From positions 160,092,635 through 160,156,634 of the forward strand of contig VDFB02047230.1 of assembly GCA_007258455.2 (NCBI GenBank): a stretch of DNA of 64,000 bases. Direction: 5' to 3'. Position numbers and translations under genes: made by a program. Positions within the stretch are counted from its first letter, which is position 1. Each line of letters starts with the position of its first letter. Shown here piece after piece: positions 25,566 through 38,462 of this stretch. The notes beneath the pieces are model-generated. The model had not been told where the DNA came from and searched no databases. It saw only the letters and a program-made list of their open reading frames with translations. The stretch is from Sequoia sempervirens (taxonomy: Eukaryota; Streptophyta; Pinopsida; Cupressales; Cupressaceae).

Positions 25566-28500
25566 TACATAGATAATGACATATAGTATATACATAATAT
25601 CATGAATACAATAAACATATAAATGAATCCATATAGGCATATTACAATATTATACATTGATAAAACAAATATATATGTACAACAAATCCATATGAGCATA
25701 CATTAAAATTTGATCATATAGTTAGCCATATGGACTAGGATGGAAGATTTAATGACTCTTTGTATGTATTTTTTTTTAATTTCACCTATTAATACAATCA
25801 AACAATATGTATACATTAATATAAAAAAGGAAATATACAGTAAAATAAGTGAATAGTCACTTATTGCAAGTCGATAACTCACCTGAATAATTCTCTACTT
25901 CTCTTTATCCATATAAGGGGTAGGTGTACAAACAAGAATTGTGACCACCTATGACAATCATGAAGAAATAAATTAGACTATAAATTAATATCATTTAAAT
26001 TTGTGCTAAATGTTGTGGGATAAAACAAGAAATACAAAATAAAATCTACATCACTAGCTCATACCTTTGTCAAATCCATTGAAGACAAAACTATTGTAGC
26101 AATGCTCACCTTTATTATACCATCAATATAAGAATGGGTTTCAGATGATGTCAACAACTAAATGATGTAGAGAGGAATTTATAAACTCTAATCCCTCTCT
26201 AAAACCCTCACAACAATTCCTAAAATAGAAATAAGAACTTCCAAATTAAACTCCACAAATTGTTTGCAAATGAAAACATTAAATTGCTCAAGTTAAGAAA
26301 TTTGATTACACATAAATTTCAGTCATATATGGTTGATATGCAACAAATAAAACCCTTACAAGCATTAAATATGTAAATGAAATATCATTCAAACACAATC
26401 TATGCTCAACTATGTGAGCTCTTGCAAACTATTCACCTTCTAGCACCTCAACTCCACTTGCAACTCTTGTAGCTTATCCTCATGTCTTCAAAATTTCTTG
26501 ACGTCACTCATCTTCTAAAATATGATTTTTCTCTTCATTATGCAGCCCTCATGGCTACCTTGAACACCTGCAAAATCTCTCTTCTCTTCTCCTATTTCTC
26601 TTTTCTTCACAAGCTGATTTTCTGCACTCTTTCTTGTGCAACTCTTAGAAGCAACCTACAAGTTCTTTCTCCAAACTTTCTGCTATTGATTGCTGCTTCT
26701 TGACTCCATTAAAGGCCATATTTTATAGAGATTAAAACCTTTTTAAGACACTAAAAGAGGCATCCAAATCTTCTCTTTCATTTCCCTCCAATTGTCTTTT
26801 GAAATTCTCCTGTTTGTGCTTAAAATTCATCATTAAATGCTTCCAATATGGCACACAAAATTGCTGCACCATATCCCACAACTTGGTTCTGTAAATTCCT
26901 CATAAAAATCAATAAAATAATTTAATAAGTCATGCTCATTCACCTTGAATTGAAAACTGAAGTCATTTATTGTTTTTTTCCAAATATCACTAGCTTTTTT
27001 CATCCATTCTAGGCATGCAAATTGAAAGAATAGAATGCCAAATTCCACTTGCCACATTAAAACTTCTATAGGCATCCAAATTGAGAAAATTAATTAATTT
27101 TCAATTTATAATATGTCAATGGACCCCTTCAACCCTTGGAACATTGAAATTATGCAATATTAATAATTTTAAAATCACATAAAACACCTTGTTTACCTTT
27201 GATTTTGAATGGAAGCCAATTCTTGATTCAAAACTCTACAAGATTCTCTTGAAGCTCCAATCTACACCAAAATGCAAAAATTAAACAAGAAAATAAAATA
27301 TTTTTTTTGGTGATGCGGGATTGCTTGTGAGTCTAAATGCTCCTGCATCACTAAAAATAGAACAACATTATTTGACCAAAATATACTTAACATTATTTAC
27401 AGACATAATGATTAAAAATAGTAAAACTTACCTCAATGAAAGTTGGCATACAACCACTACCATCAAATGGTGTTGATGTTGATGGTCCACCATCCACCTA
27501 TTTATTATAAAATATCAATTTTAATATTACCTTTCATAAATGACAAAAAAATATATCTAGTATATTTACTATTTTGTTACAAATTACATACCTATGGACT
27601 CAACATTGAATGATTTGACCCTAAAATTTCATTAATACAATTCTTTACATTAATTTTCATTCATAATAGATTAATATATTAATCTTATATTTCAAACTAA
27701 AATACAATAAAATTGTATAACCTTATTATAAATTATCTATCAATAAATGTCAAAGGTGTTATCAAGCAATGCTTCCATCAACACAATATTATCTAATATG
27801 AATGTATCCTCCTTGTGGAATTAAATATGAATGTATCCTCCTTGTGGACTTAACTATCATTCTCATGAAACTCTAGAACTTGTCCTCTCTAGTGTGTGTA
27901 TCATCAGCATCCTCAAACCCATAGTCACAGATAGATCCACATTTTCAACAAAGGTGAGTTGAGAATCAACACTTAGTTGCCTCACCCTCAAAACCTTGTG
28001 ATAATGGATTTATATGTTGTATTAAGGTTTGTGTGATGGAATTGATTGACTATAAATTTTCCACCTCAATACTATCCTTAACATTGGAAGGGATCATCAT
28101 ATGTTGAATATCTAGCCTACCTATAGGTTTATTAGGTGGTCTTGACCAAGGTGTGCCCCCTCCCTATCATGTGAAGAGCCTTTGCCTCTACCTTGGGAAT
28201 ATCACATGTCAAAATAATTTAGAATCTCGTTGAGGATAAACTCACAATAAAGTTTTCTCAAGAAATATTGTGGGATCTTGTTATTGTTGCATGGGAGATG
28301 GTCAAAAACCATCCACCACCTCTTCTAAAAAAAAGGTATTCCTTAGTTTTCACACCAATGAATAGGGAATCTCTTGCAACTTCCATGCAAGGATGCATTG
28401 GTTCTTAGATCAATAAGTAATTCACATAAATCATATTTCAATTTTTATCTTTAACTTATTTATATGAGAGTTTTGTAGAATAGAATCACAATGTGTTCTC

Positions 28501-29224
28501 CCTATGATTAGACCATATGTTTATTTGTTAATTAATGAAATCTATATGAGAAATAATAGATTATAATGATATTGTGAGGGCTATTCAATGTGAACTAGTT
28601 GCATTAGAATTTTACAATATATCAAATCAATGTTTGGAGTTGATTTTTTAGTTTAAATTTGACTCTAGGAATAGATGAAGGATTTTAAAGAGAGTTAGGT
28701 TATGCTTTCTCTTCAACAAAAATCCCTCCACACAATTTGAATCAATGTTTAGAGGTGTTGAAGGATTTTCAATTCCTAATTTTTAAAAAAATAAAAAATA
28801 AATGAAAATAAATTTTATTTTCATTTAAACCCCTAAAACCCTAAAAATCTTACCTCCTTGACCTCACAATCATCATGGTGGTATAATTTTGGCTTGATTC
28901 CACTCAAATATTTTGCAAACATGCTCATGCTTTTTTGCACTCATATTAGGAAATCAGGATAAATGGGGTTGGGATCAAATGAGCTCAAACTCTATTTTTT
29001 TTGTTATTAACATAAAAAATACAAGAAAATTTTGGTATGTTGGTAACCAATTTATAATATGAGCATGCTATAATGAAAGTGCATTATGACATGCTCATAT
29101 TTTTCCTTTGATGGACCAAAAAGTGGTTGTGGTTACTTTTTTCATCCCCCATCTTTGTACATACACCCCTATGTATCAAGCAACTTTCTCATATAATTAG
29201 TCCCACAATAAAATAATAATAATA
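25566..29224. other. No coding feature recognised
   Basis: AT-rich stretch. An inverted repeat TGATGCGGGATT...CTCCTGCATCA sits at about 27312-27350 and could be a mobile-element terminus, without a partner I can identify. Segments near 26450-26700 (+) and 28080-28400 (-) have short open frames of unremarkable composition. I do not assign a gene. Confidence 0.4.
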
Positions 29225-30390
29225 AAAGTTCCCTCACAAATATTTGAAAACCTTGTTCACATAATTCAATGCCTTCTACTAGGGTTAGACATAAACCTAC
29301 TAAGAATTATCACTAGGTGCATAGTCTTGTATATACAATAGCATAAATTAGGCTACCTACAACACTAGCATAAAAAACATTTAACATATCTCAAAATTAT
29401 CATCTAACTTAGGATAATGATCTACAAATAATTTAGTATTGATAGGTAAAGGAATACTTATTGTCTTATAGTCTTTCGTAGCAAACCATTATAAAATATT
29501 CCAAGTATACTTAATATGAATAAGCCAAAGATTTCTTCCAAGCTGATCCCTAATAGTATCCATAACTAATAAGGATTTTATAAACCCCAAATCTTTCATG
29601 TCAAAGACACCACATAACTAAGTTTTGAGCTCCCTAATCATCCCCTTACTATTTTCAATGAACACCATGTCATCACTATAAATGACAATGATTGGAAATT
29701 AATTATTAATCAATTTAAAATAGACACAATGATCACATTTACTCCCTAAAAAATCCAAGTTCTAATGGAAAAGCATCAAACTTTTAATATCACATCTTAG
29801 GTGATTGAAATTTAGACCATAGTGCAACTATTTCAACTTTCCTTTTTTACAACAATTTTTTTAGGTTATTTTATTGTGTATTTCTTCCTCAAGATCCCCA
29901 TGCAAGAAATAAATGTTGACATCCATTTTCTCTAGTTCTTTATCATAAAAAAAGGGAAAGTAGGAATTCAATCGCGATTTTTGTAATACGAGATAAAATT
30001 TTCCAAAAAAGAAGTTTCCTTAACTTAGGAGTAGCCTATTGCCACTAGTCTTGCTTTGTACATTTTCTTTAAATTTTATCTTAAATACCCACTTGTAGCC
30101 AATGGGTTTCCTTCCCTCAAACAAATCAACTAGATCCTAATTCTACCACTTGTCCAAGGCTACAATCTCATCTTCTAGGACCTCTATCTAATATTGTGCG
30201 CCTTTAAAGAAAGAGTTTCCTTCATAAATATCAGTTCATCATCAATATAGGATTTAAAAAATACATAAAATTTGGTGGGCTATAACAGTGAACTAGTTTT
30301 AAGTTGCTTTATGGACCTTCTCAAGGCTATAGTAAGAGGTTGCTCCTATCATTCCTCTAAGAATTCAAACCTTCTTATTCCTCTACATGG
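29225..30390 (-). pseudogene. Ty1/Copia reverse transcriptase relic
   Basis: On the minus strand the pol of a second, independent Copia element is recognisable across broken frames. In order from high to low coordinates: a linker region (about 30390-30190), EGRKPIGYKWVFKIK near 30110-30065, KMDVNIYFLHGDLEEEIH near 29920-29865, a decayed Y-x-DD box (YSDDM) near 29675-29660, FDMKDLG near 29600, and a VGSLIYAIVYTR-like then SRFMSNPSRRH segment ending about 29265. This order matches the Copia RT (RVT_2) and the connection to RNase H. Frameshifts and stops occur throughout. No LTRs, gag or integrase could be linked to it here. Confidence 0.8.
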
Positions 30391-31669
30391 TCTTATTCAA
30401 ACTATTATTTTTCTTCTTATTCTCTATTTTAGTTTTAAAAATAAATTCTTTGGCTATACCTAATTAGACTTAACTCAAGGTTCCTTGAAAATAACATATC
30501 TAGATTATACCATTTTCAACATGAAAGGATTCAAAATATTATAAACCTTAACACTATTTACATTGCAGACATCAATTTGAGATAAAATTAGAGGAAGATG
30601 CACAAAAAAAGCAATAAAGCTCAAAGTCAAAATAAAACAAACGTTCAATTAGAGAAAAAATGAAAGATAAAAATAATTAAAATACAACAAAACAAGAACA
30701 TTATACCTCCATTTGACTTTGTAGGTATGGACCTCCAATGCTGAATGATTGTGTATTGATACAATGTGGATATTTTTGCTTTGATATTACTCAATTTGAC
30801 AATATTTAAGTACTATGAATGGTGGATGTTGATGTCCTTTGAGTAATCTTCCTTAAATAGGTTTCCCAATTTGGACATGGAGGGTAGATATTGAAGGATT
30901 AAATCAAGGTTTTGGATTACTTTGCATATATGTGCATCATAACCTCTTGAAAAATGACAAGAAGGCATGATATATTATTGATCAAGGGATGAAGTTTCCC
31001 TAAAATTTATGATGGGATGATATGTAATAAAGTGGGAAGATGTGGAGGAGATAACCGGAGGGTCAAGATTGAGAGATGAAATGGAGGGTCAAGAATTCTC
31101 CATATTGCATGCTCACACATGTATGAGAAAGGTGTGGGCATAAGTGGCTTGAGAAGGCATGTGTGAAGACGGAGGTACCAAATTGTTTCTTGGATTTGAA
31201 ATGGATAGTGGAGATTAAAGGGCAAGGTTTTTGGATTTTAGTTGTATGAAATTTGGAATTTTAAATTAGAAGAAATGTGAGATGTCGATTAATTAACCTA
31301 GTCAATTAAATATGTATTATTTAAAATTAATTAGTTGCAAGATTTTTATACTAAGGTTAATTAATGAAGTGGATTTAATTTATCAATATTAAGGATATGA
31401 ATGGGGTTAATTGTGACATGAAATTGATTGATTAAGTTAGTTGAATTAATTAATCCATGACCAAAAATAGTTTTGATTAAGATAAAATGGGAAGGGCTCG
31501 TACCCATCACAAAATGGCCATGGAGGCCAAACAAAAGGACCTCACAAGTTGTGAGACAACCAAAAACTAAAAAACAAGAACAACAAAGGAGACTAGGAGA
31601 CAACTAGAAAGAAACAGAACTAGCCAGAGACTAGCATGAACCCAAAACCAACTACTAATCTCCAAGAAG
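30391..31669. other. No coding feature recognised
   Basis: The segment 31260-31460 has AATTAATTAA-rich sequence similar in style to the LTR palindromes elsewhere in the window. Nothing further is supported. Confidence 0.35.
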
Positions 31670-32026
31670 GTGGAGACCCTTAATTGCTTGTCATTCCTTA
31701 AAAAAGAATTGGAGCTTTTCTTTGAAGGATTTATTCGTCCAGTTCTTCCTACCCAGGTCATCTTTGGGGGTGAGAGGAACACTTTCCACACTCTTACTCT
31801 TCTTCCTAGGATAGTCCTGCGAAGCCTCTAATTGATCATCTCTAGTGTGCTTTCCCTATAAACTCTTAATCTCCTAATAGACAACCTGAATGGTAACAAC
31901 AATGTTTTTGACCATTTGTTTTCTATACTTAATTATCTCCTAAAGACTAAGGAATATTTTTTCTTTGTTTCTTTGAAGCTTACAAACCTGATTCTTTAGA
32001 TTCATGCTCTCCTCAATGGTCCCAAT
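31670..32026 (-). pseudogene. Coding-like relic of unknown family
   Basis: The minus strand from 32020 to about 31680 reads as one mostly continuous frame with a few stops, rich in Lys and Gln. It includes MNLKNQVCKLQRNKEK, KKSKSVESVPLTPKDD and NWTNKSFKEKLQFFFKE. The composition and the pattern of interrupting stops suggest a decayed transposon protein, possibly with a coiled-coil stretch. I do not recognise the family. It is cut off exactly where an LTR-like terminus begins at 32027. Confidence 0.3.
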
Positions 32027-34906
32027 TGTAACGCCCCGCTGTGCGAACCCCAAAGGACAAAAAAACAACAAATTATCGATTTTTTTTTTGAAAGAAGAAC
32101 AATACGTAAGATGAACATGAACATATATTACATATAAAGAAATTATACAATTACAATGACCATTACGTCCTTTGGGGTACAGGAGACGGCATCGCGAAAT
32201 CCTAAACTAAAACCATAACAATAACGTACGAATCAAGATTACATAAAGATAACATAACACCATCCATGATCAAAGAGATGAAAAAGATACATATAACGTT
32301 TTATTAAGTTCAATATGAAAATTGTGGAGTATATTTCCACAGATACAACACATCAAATAACGACTATCACACAAGGTTTACAAAGGAAAATTAATACATT
32401 ACAGTCATTTCAAGAGTACATTACATCACTTCAGGAGTACATTGCATTACTTCAGGAGTATATTACATTACTTCAGGAGTACATAAGCATCATGTCGTGC
32501 AGAGGAAAAGATGCATCAAATAAGAATAAGGTACAAGGTGAAAAGTAGTCTTCAACCAAGTGAAGCTCTGGAAACTCTGTATCCACCTTCATATCAGGAA
32601 CATAACCTAGAAAACCAATGGGGTGTGTAGCATGTTCCACCCGACCGCATGGGTATGAAGACCCACCCCCGTGCTAAGAGATGACAAGAAAGACCCACAC
32701 CCAAATTGATCAGGTGAACAATGGCAAACAAGAATCCACAACAAGAGCAACAACACAAGAATACATCTCACATTTTCAACACATAACTAAGACAAAGTAA
32801 TGGACAGTCCAACAAAACCAAATGCTAATATTATAGTTCAACACTAAATAACCAAAAGAGGTGCCAACAACAATAGGATCCAATGCCTTCAAATGAAATC
32901 GCAATTTCAACCTACAATAAGTATCAAGGCACCTTTCATTAACATCAATCAAGTTGTCATGAGGCATGTGTGCAACACTAAAAGATAGAACTTGGAGGCT
33001 TCAACAGCAAACACCAAGAACCAATTGCCTCAACAACATCAACAATTCAACAACACTCTCAGAGGCAACCAAACAAGGGAAAATAAATGGTACTGTAGGA
33101 GAGTGTCATCGCATGGCCTTACATGGATTAGCCAGGCAACCTATCACAAGGTACCGCCTCCATCTATGGTTATCCAGGATGTCTATCTCAAGGTGACCAC
33201 TCCATAGGGTGACTCATGCGAAACCACTTACTTTTCGTGAAGACAAGGTAGTGATCTTACCAACCAGGTCTTCTCATCCCATCTTTAGCCTATGAAAGCA
33301 CTAATGGTATGGGTGAGACTCATAATTAATCTTGTTTAGTGTTTATCTACCCAAACCTACTAGTTCATTAATTATATTATCACTTGTTTAGGAAACTCTT
33401 CTATGGGTTACCCTAACATCCCCTTTGTGCATCAGACCCCCATGAAGAGCCACTCCCTACGGGTACCAAACCAAAACACACAATCTCACATAAAAATCAT
33501 GGAGTACATATCACACAACATGCGAGGCAAGAACCATCTCGCAAACCCATTCCATATCACTGAAACAAGAACAAAGGAGGTACCAGTCCACAAAACTCAA
33601 AATCAGAAATAGGATCAATGAATCACAAAGGTCCAACCATGGAAAATCAACATAAATCAAGTTTCAACATTGCCTCTGGAAGCCAAAAACACCAAAAATC
33701 CACAAACTTCTACTGAAGGTAATTCAACTCTTCGGGTTCCCAACCATCTCAAAATATGACTACAAGAAATCCATTGCATAAAGTCCCCTCAATCAAAATT
33801 AACACAAAAAAGGAACACTCACATAAAGGAACCCACAAAAAGACTATATAAATTCCACAATCGCAAAACGACAAGTGAAAAATAAAAGAGGCAATTTATC
33901 ATAACAAGACCTTTAAACTGAATCAAGATAACATAATTAAGTTAATACAACATAACCACAATTACCAATAGTAAATCAGCCAATAGGGCATCCAAGGGAA
34001 AACTCAATATCTTCCTTACATGATACCCCATTAGTTACACTTTGGCTAGAACAACCACTTAATACAAACCAAGCACAAAAAAACAAATCCAAACGTTTAA
34101 TTCAACACAAATGTTCACTCTAACTACATCCATGAAGAAATCTTGGCTAACTCACAACATCACTCACATATAATCAATTCTGAAATCAAGCAATTTGACA
34201 AAGGCATTATTTTCACATTTCACATAACTCCACAACTTACCCACATAATTTATTAAATCAGGTCCTTTACACATCGATCAATAAGTATAATCAACATAAG
34301 TAATTATAATAATATTTATTCTAAATAACCAACTACATAATGGATCTTCAAGCCATTGAAGTATATTAAGACTTTAACTATGAAGGTTAAAACGTGAAAA
34401 CAAACATATAAGAAATAATCTAATAATACGTTCCTTTGACTTTTGATCAAATAAACATACTAAATTCACATAACTGAACCAAGACAATATTAAACCTAAA
34501 GAAAGAGATGAAATAATAACTCTAATAAATCTATCATGTCTAATTCCAATAAATGGCCTCTCTAAGGAAAACTTGTAGTAACAAGACAACTGATAAAAAA
34601 AATAGGATACTCGAAGTTCTTAAGCTCATCACCAAACTTCTAGTTCTCATACAAACAATACCCATTTATATTGCATTTGAATCCATTACATAAATATAGA
34701 ATAATTTTAAATGTGCACAAGCACGCTAGCCACACTGTGTACACAATCCAATTTAATTTGAAACAACCCATTAACATGTTATACAAATCATTTGCCTATA
34801 GGCCCCTATACGTAATGCTTACGAGCACACTAGGCACACCATATGAATTCAATTTACACATGTAATACATCCTTATCAAGAGTACATATAAACAAGGTGA
34901 TGTACA
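32027..34906 (+). mobile_element. Putative LTR or LTR-element fragment (left end only)
   Basis: TGTAACGCCCCGC at 32027 resembles the start of plant Gypsy LTRs and abruptly truncates the coding-like relic on its left. The segment shows an inverted repeat, CCCCAAAGGA (32050-32059) against TCCTTTGGGG (about 32169-32178), and a four-copy 21-bp tandem repeat. A possible right end is TGTACA at 34901-34906, followed by CAATT, which also precedes the left end (32022-32026). A 5-bp match over this distance is weak evidence. No primer site, polypurine tract or coding domain is seen. Confidence 0.3.
32409..32486 (+). repeat. 21-bp tandem repeat, four copies
   Basis: Units starting TTCARGAGTA at 32409, 32430, 32451 and 32472 are spaced exactly 21 bp apart. 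The period is a multiple of three, so the overlapping 77-codon plus-strand frame (32315-32548) encodes a seven-residue repeat of the type LLQEYIT. I see no evidence that this frame is a gene. Confidence 0.85.
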
Positions 34907-35382
34907 CAATTCAATCATATATATGATTATTGGTACTTCAATTTAACACTAAATATGTCATATAATTTGAATACAAACTACCCCTTTTTACTTATTAATA
35001 AAATTAATATATTCATAACTAAATAAGTTATATCAAATAACTAAGTCATTATAAATGATTCCTTAAACTATTAGTAAATTAATAGTATTAATATAATACT
35101 AACTTAATTAATATTTTATTAACTTGATTATAAAATTATTAGTAATTAGGATGCATTAACATTTTTATTAACTTCACTAAAATTTACAAATATTTTCTAT
35201 CTTTATTAACAAAATTACTAGGGAGCTTGGATTATTTTAAAAATTCCTTTAAATAGACACATGAATAATTTAATGGAATTTTGCTAAAGTTAGTTTCTTT
35301 AATTAAGGAAAAAGACAATATACCAGTACTTTTGTTGTATAGGGGCTTTTCTTCCCCTTCCACTCTAAAATAATAGAACTAA

Positions 35383-35639
35383 AAGCTATATGCGGATGAT
35401 CTCACCTTAATGGAAAATTCAGAAAATGGTCTTCAAGAACATCTAAAAGCTCTAGAGCTATTTTGTCAAGATGTAGGGATGCAAGTGAACATCAGCAAAA
35501 CCAAGGTCATGATATTTACGTTGAAAAGAACTAAGAAGCAATTAAATTTTGAATTTGAGGGAAGTTCTTTGCAAGTGGTAAATGAATACAAGTATTTGGG
35601 TCTCGATTTTTGCAGCAATCTTAGTTGGGAGACTTGTAG
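35383..35639 (+). pseudogene. LINE reverse transcriptase fragment
   Basis: A plus-strand frame reads KLYADDLTLMENSENG, carrying the YADD catalytic box of non-LTR (L1-type) reverse transcriptases at 35389-35400. This is followed by LKALELFCQDVGMQVNISKT and a YKYLGLDF motif, both typical of the region following the catalytic box in plant LINEs. The frame stays open to the assembly gap at 35640. Upstream of 35383 the frame is lost within a few codons, so only about 85 codons survive. It is likely a 5'-truncated or decayed copy. The remainder may lie in the gap. Confidence 0.85.
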
Positions 35640-35739
35640 NNNNNNNNNNNNNNNNNNNNNNNNNNNNNNNNNNNNNNNNNNNNNNNNNNNNNNNNNNNNN
35701 NNNNNNNNNNNNNNNNNNNNNNNNNNNNNNNNNNNNNNN
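35640..35739. other. Assembly gap (100 N)
   Basis: Exactly 100 N, the conventional placeholder for a gap of unknown length. The sequence on the two sides differs in kind (LINE on the left, unrelated minus-strand coding-like sequence on the right), so contiguity across the gap is not guaranteed. Confidence 0.98.
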
Positions 35740-36225
35740 GTAACATCAATGCCTCTATCCGCTTTGACCTTCAAGAAATTTTTCAAATGCCATATGCAAA
35801 AACAATTTGGGACTTGAAACAAAGATTCCACATGCCCTATATTGCAAGTTTTATCCCTTACTCTATCACCCTTTTTTGCATTCTTTCCATGATGACAGTT
35901 TTGTTGTGACATAGGAAGCAATAAATCTGAATTTTTTTCATACAAGCTGTGAACGAAATGCTCAACCTCTTTTGCCAAAAGACAATTTGTTGAGATATCC
36001 TCAACTCCATTTTTGTGACTCAAAATTCCCAACCCTGGGCAAACCAAAATATTTCCTGCAAATGCATAATGCTTCTTTGCAAATAAATCAATGGCTTACC
36101 ATCTGGAAGTTCGAAAGATAGTGCATGATTTGGTGCATCTTCCTTTAACTTGGGCTCTTCACATTTGACAAGTGATGCTTTTTCCTCCATGACTTCATCA
36201 ATATTTTCCTAACATATCCATGGTG
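35740..36225 (-). pseudogene. Unrecognised coding-like segment, possibly exon fragments
   Basis: On the minus strand two coding-like pieces lie close together. The first (about 36195-36095) reads MEEKASLVKCEEPKL and HALSFELPDG. The second (about 36075-35740) stays open for more than 100 codons to the gap and includes HYAFAGNILVCPGLGILS and KEVEHFVHSLYEKN. They are in different frames. A GTAAGC...TTTGCAG pair between them would make an intron of only about 45 nt, which is too short to be convincing, so a frameshift is equally likely. I do not recognise the protein; the ELPDG motif alone is not enough. Confidence 0.3.
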
Positions 36226-36578
36226 CTAGCAAAACATGGAGAAAAGTGAATTCTTATATTTTTTCAAAAATTGTTTGAATACATTTATATTGGCATGTTG
36301 GCATAAAATGGAGGGGAATTGTTGAAAAGTATTTAACACAATGTATAATTTCTACAAGTGTCACAATAACATTAGGAAAGGAGTACAAAAATATAAAGGC
36401 CCGATTAAATGCAAAGACATATGTTATTGAGGCATACAGTACTGAAGAAAATTTGGCTTGCTATTTAGATGAAGGTTCGAATCACAAGAAATGAAGCGAT
36501 CAATATGAATGGAAAGAACATAAAAAAGAAGTCAATGTAGTTTCATATCAACAAATTGTTAAGTAATTAATTGCTTCA

Positions 36579-37188
36579 TGTTGATGTTCTTACAGCGTCA
36601 CGCTGTATCTTCCATACCAGCGAATGGCAATAATTCAAATGGAGCCTTAATGGCTATTTGAATTATATACACTCCTTTTGAGCCGACATGAAGCAATGAA
36701 GGAACATGTCTTTCATTTGTTATAAGGCCGACCTCTTTCCTCTTGGCGCGATTATCTATGAGGACGACTTACCTTTTATTGGATGCGTCTCTTTGAAAGA
36801 TATATATTCTTATTGTTAGCCGACTTGTATTAAATAAGGTGGCGTCCCTTCATAATGTATATATATGAGTTTGTCTTATCATTATTATGATCAAGCAAGT
36901 TCAATATTCTTTCTCTCATTAAAAGTGCGAATTCCTTAAAGAGCAGTTGGCGATTTTTCTAAGTGCAGATTATAATCTGTATGATTGCATCTAGAGTTGA
37001 TGCTATTATTGGCCTTTGAGTTCGGCCTCATTGTACAAGAGAGCGTTGTTCTTGAATAATATATAAGAGAGATTTTGTTGCTGGGTTTTTCTCCCTCAAG
37101 AAGAGGGTTTTCCCAGGGTATCTACTATGTATTTGTGTCTGATTTTGAATTAATTTTCTGTGCATTTATCTGATCATTAAAATTTACA
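36579..37188 (+). repeat. 5' LTR of the Copia element
   Basis: It starts TGTTGATG and ends TTTACA. A TATA-like TGTATATATATGAG lies at about 36857-36870, placing the probable transcription start in the following 30-40 bp. The segment 37061-37120 (ATATAAGAGAGATTTTG then GGGTTTTTCTCCCTC and GAGGGTTTTCCCAGGGTA) is shared with the LTRs of the minus-strand element at 54.6-58.0 kb. Confidence 0.93.
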
Positions 37189-37200
37189 TGGTATCAGAGC
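37189..37200 (+). other. Primer-binding site (initiator Met tRNA)
   Basis: TGGTATCAGAGC directly abuts the 5' LTR. This is complementary to the 3' end of plant initiator methionine tRNA, the usual primer for Copia minus-strand DNA synthesis. Confidence 0.93.
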
Positions 37201-37281
37201 GGGTTTGAAAGGATCGTGATCAGATTTATTCCTAATCAGCGATACTCTATTCTACTTTGTTCATTTTCTACATTAGTCAAG

Positions 37282-38060
37282 ATGGTGAATGGTTTGAAGT
37301 TTTGAGGATAGACTCGAGGGAGCATCTAACTTCACATCATGGAGATTTAGGATTATGCTTACCTTGTGTGAAAATGACTTGGGTGAGTTTGTGGAGTCTA
37401 GCGTTCTTGAACTTGAGGAGGAAGAAAAGAAGTTGCAATGGGTAAAGAAAGATATTAAAGCAATGAAGATATTGGTTGATTTCGTCAAGGATCATATTGT
37501 TCCTATCGTCTCTAAGTTGAAGACAGCAAGAGACATGTTCAAAACATTGGAAGAGATGTACGAAATCAACAATACTAGCCGAGCACTTGCACTGAAGCAA
37601 CAACTACATCATGTGAAGATGGCGAAAGGTGAATCAATGATTGCAAACTTTGTGAGGATTTCAGATTTGAGAGATCAGCTCTCGACAATAGGGCATATGG
37701 TTGATGACAAAGACTTGACTATGCTCGCTCTCAATGGTCTACCTTTGTCTTGGGAATCTTACATTCAGGGAATCAGTGCAAGATCAAAATTGCCTAAGTT
37801 TGATCGCCTAAGATCAGATTGCATTCAAGAGGAATCAAGGTTGTTGGCAAGAGGCATTGGTCAAAGTTCAAAGAATGAAGACATTCATTATCTCGTCTCC
37901 CATGCTTCAAAGAAGAAAGGAAAAGATGGAAGGAAAGGATTCTTCAAGAGGAATCGAGACAAGGGAGATGGATGATGCACCTCCCTTCAAGAAGAAGAGA
38001 GACATGTCCAAGATTCAATGCTTTAGGTGTGATAAGTTTGGGCACTTCGCTAAGCATTGA
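37282..38060 (+). pseudogene. Copia gag, frameshifted
   Basis: Gag forms the particle that packages element RNA. The likely start is the ATG at 37282, which soon meets a one-base shift near 37302. The main body then runs from about 37304 to 37975 in another frame, with an acidic helix (LELEEEEKKLQWVKKD), a UBN2-type capsid core (TLEEMYEINNTSRALALKQQ, LSTIGHMVDDKDLTM, LNGLPLSWESYI) and a basic tail (SKKKGKDGRKGFFKRNRDK). A second shift near 37970 returns to the first frame for the zinc knuckle CFRCDKFGHFAKH. Its final Cys codon is replaced by TGA at 38058-38060, which both ends translation and removes a zinc ligand. At least three lesions make this gag non-functional. Confidence 0.9.
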
Positions 38061-38462
38061 CCAACTAGACCTAAGCAACAAGCCACCGTTGCTGATGTTG
38101 ATGATGCTTCTCTGCAAAAGGATTCAAGTGAATATTTGTTCTACTCAGCATTGTCAAGTAGTGTACCTATCGACACCAACACTTGGTTGATCGACAGTGG
38201 TGCTTCACGACACATCACTGGTTTTAAGGAGCACTTATCAAGTTTGGTGGAGGAGTCTTTCGAGAAAATCATCATTGGAGATGATGCTAGCTACTCCGTG
38301 AAAGGAATTGGGACCTCTACAATTCATTTGGATTCCGGCATCACACTTCAGTTGAGTAATGTTCTTTATGTTCCTGGAATCAAGCACAATCTTATTTCTA
38401 TTTCAGCCTTGGAAGATAAAGGATATCAAGTTGGTTTCTCCAAAGGCAAAGTTCTAGTGTAG
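38061..38462 (+). pseudogene. Copia aspartic protease
   Basis: The retropepsin domain that would cleave the polyprotein. The active-site motif WLIDSGASRHITG is intact, with the catalytic Asp codon at 38193-38195. It is followed by flap and core segments (IIIGDDASYSVKGIGT, LSNVLYVPGIKHNLISIS). The frame equals that of the zinc knuckle and of the integrase, as expected for one polyprotein. It ends at TAG 38460-38462, where a Trp codon is expected from the family. No separate start is needed, since the domain is normally released from Gag-Pol. Confidence 0.9.

Noticed and set aside
36075..36120. A 45-nt GT-AG intron between two minus-strand coding-like pieces.
   Set aside because: Too short for a plant intron, and the frame change can equally be an indel in a pseudogene.
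36470..36490. GGTTCGAATC, a B-box-like sequence.
   Set aside because: No A box at the proper distance upstream, and no tRNA fold or target duplication nearby.
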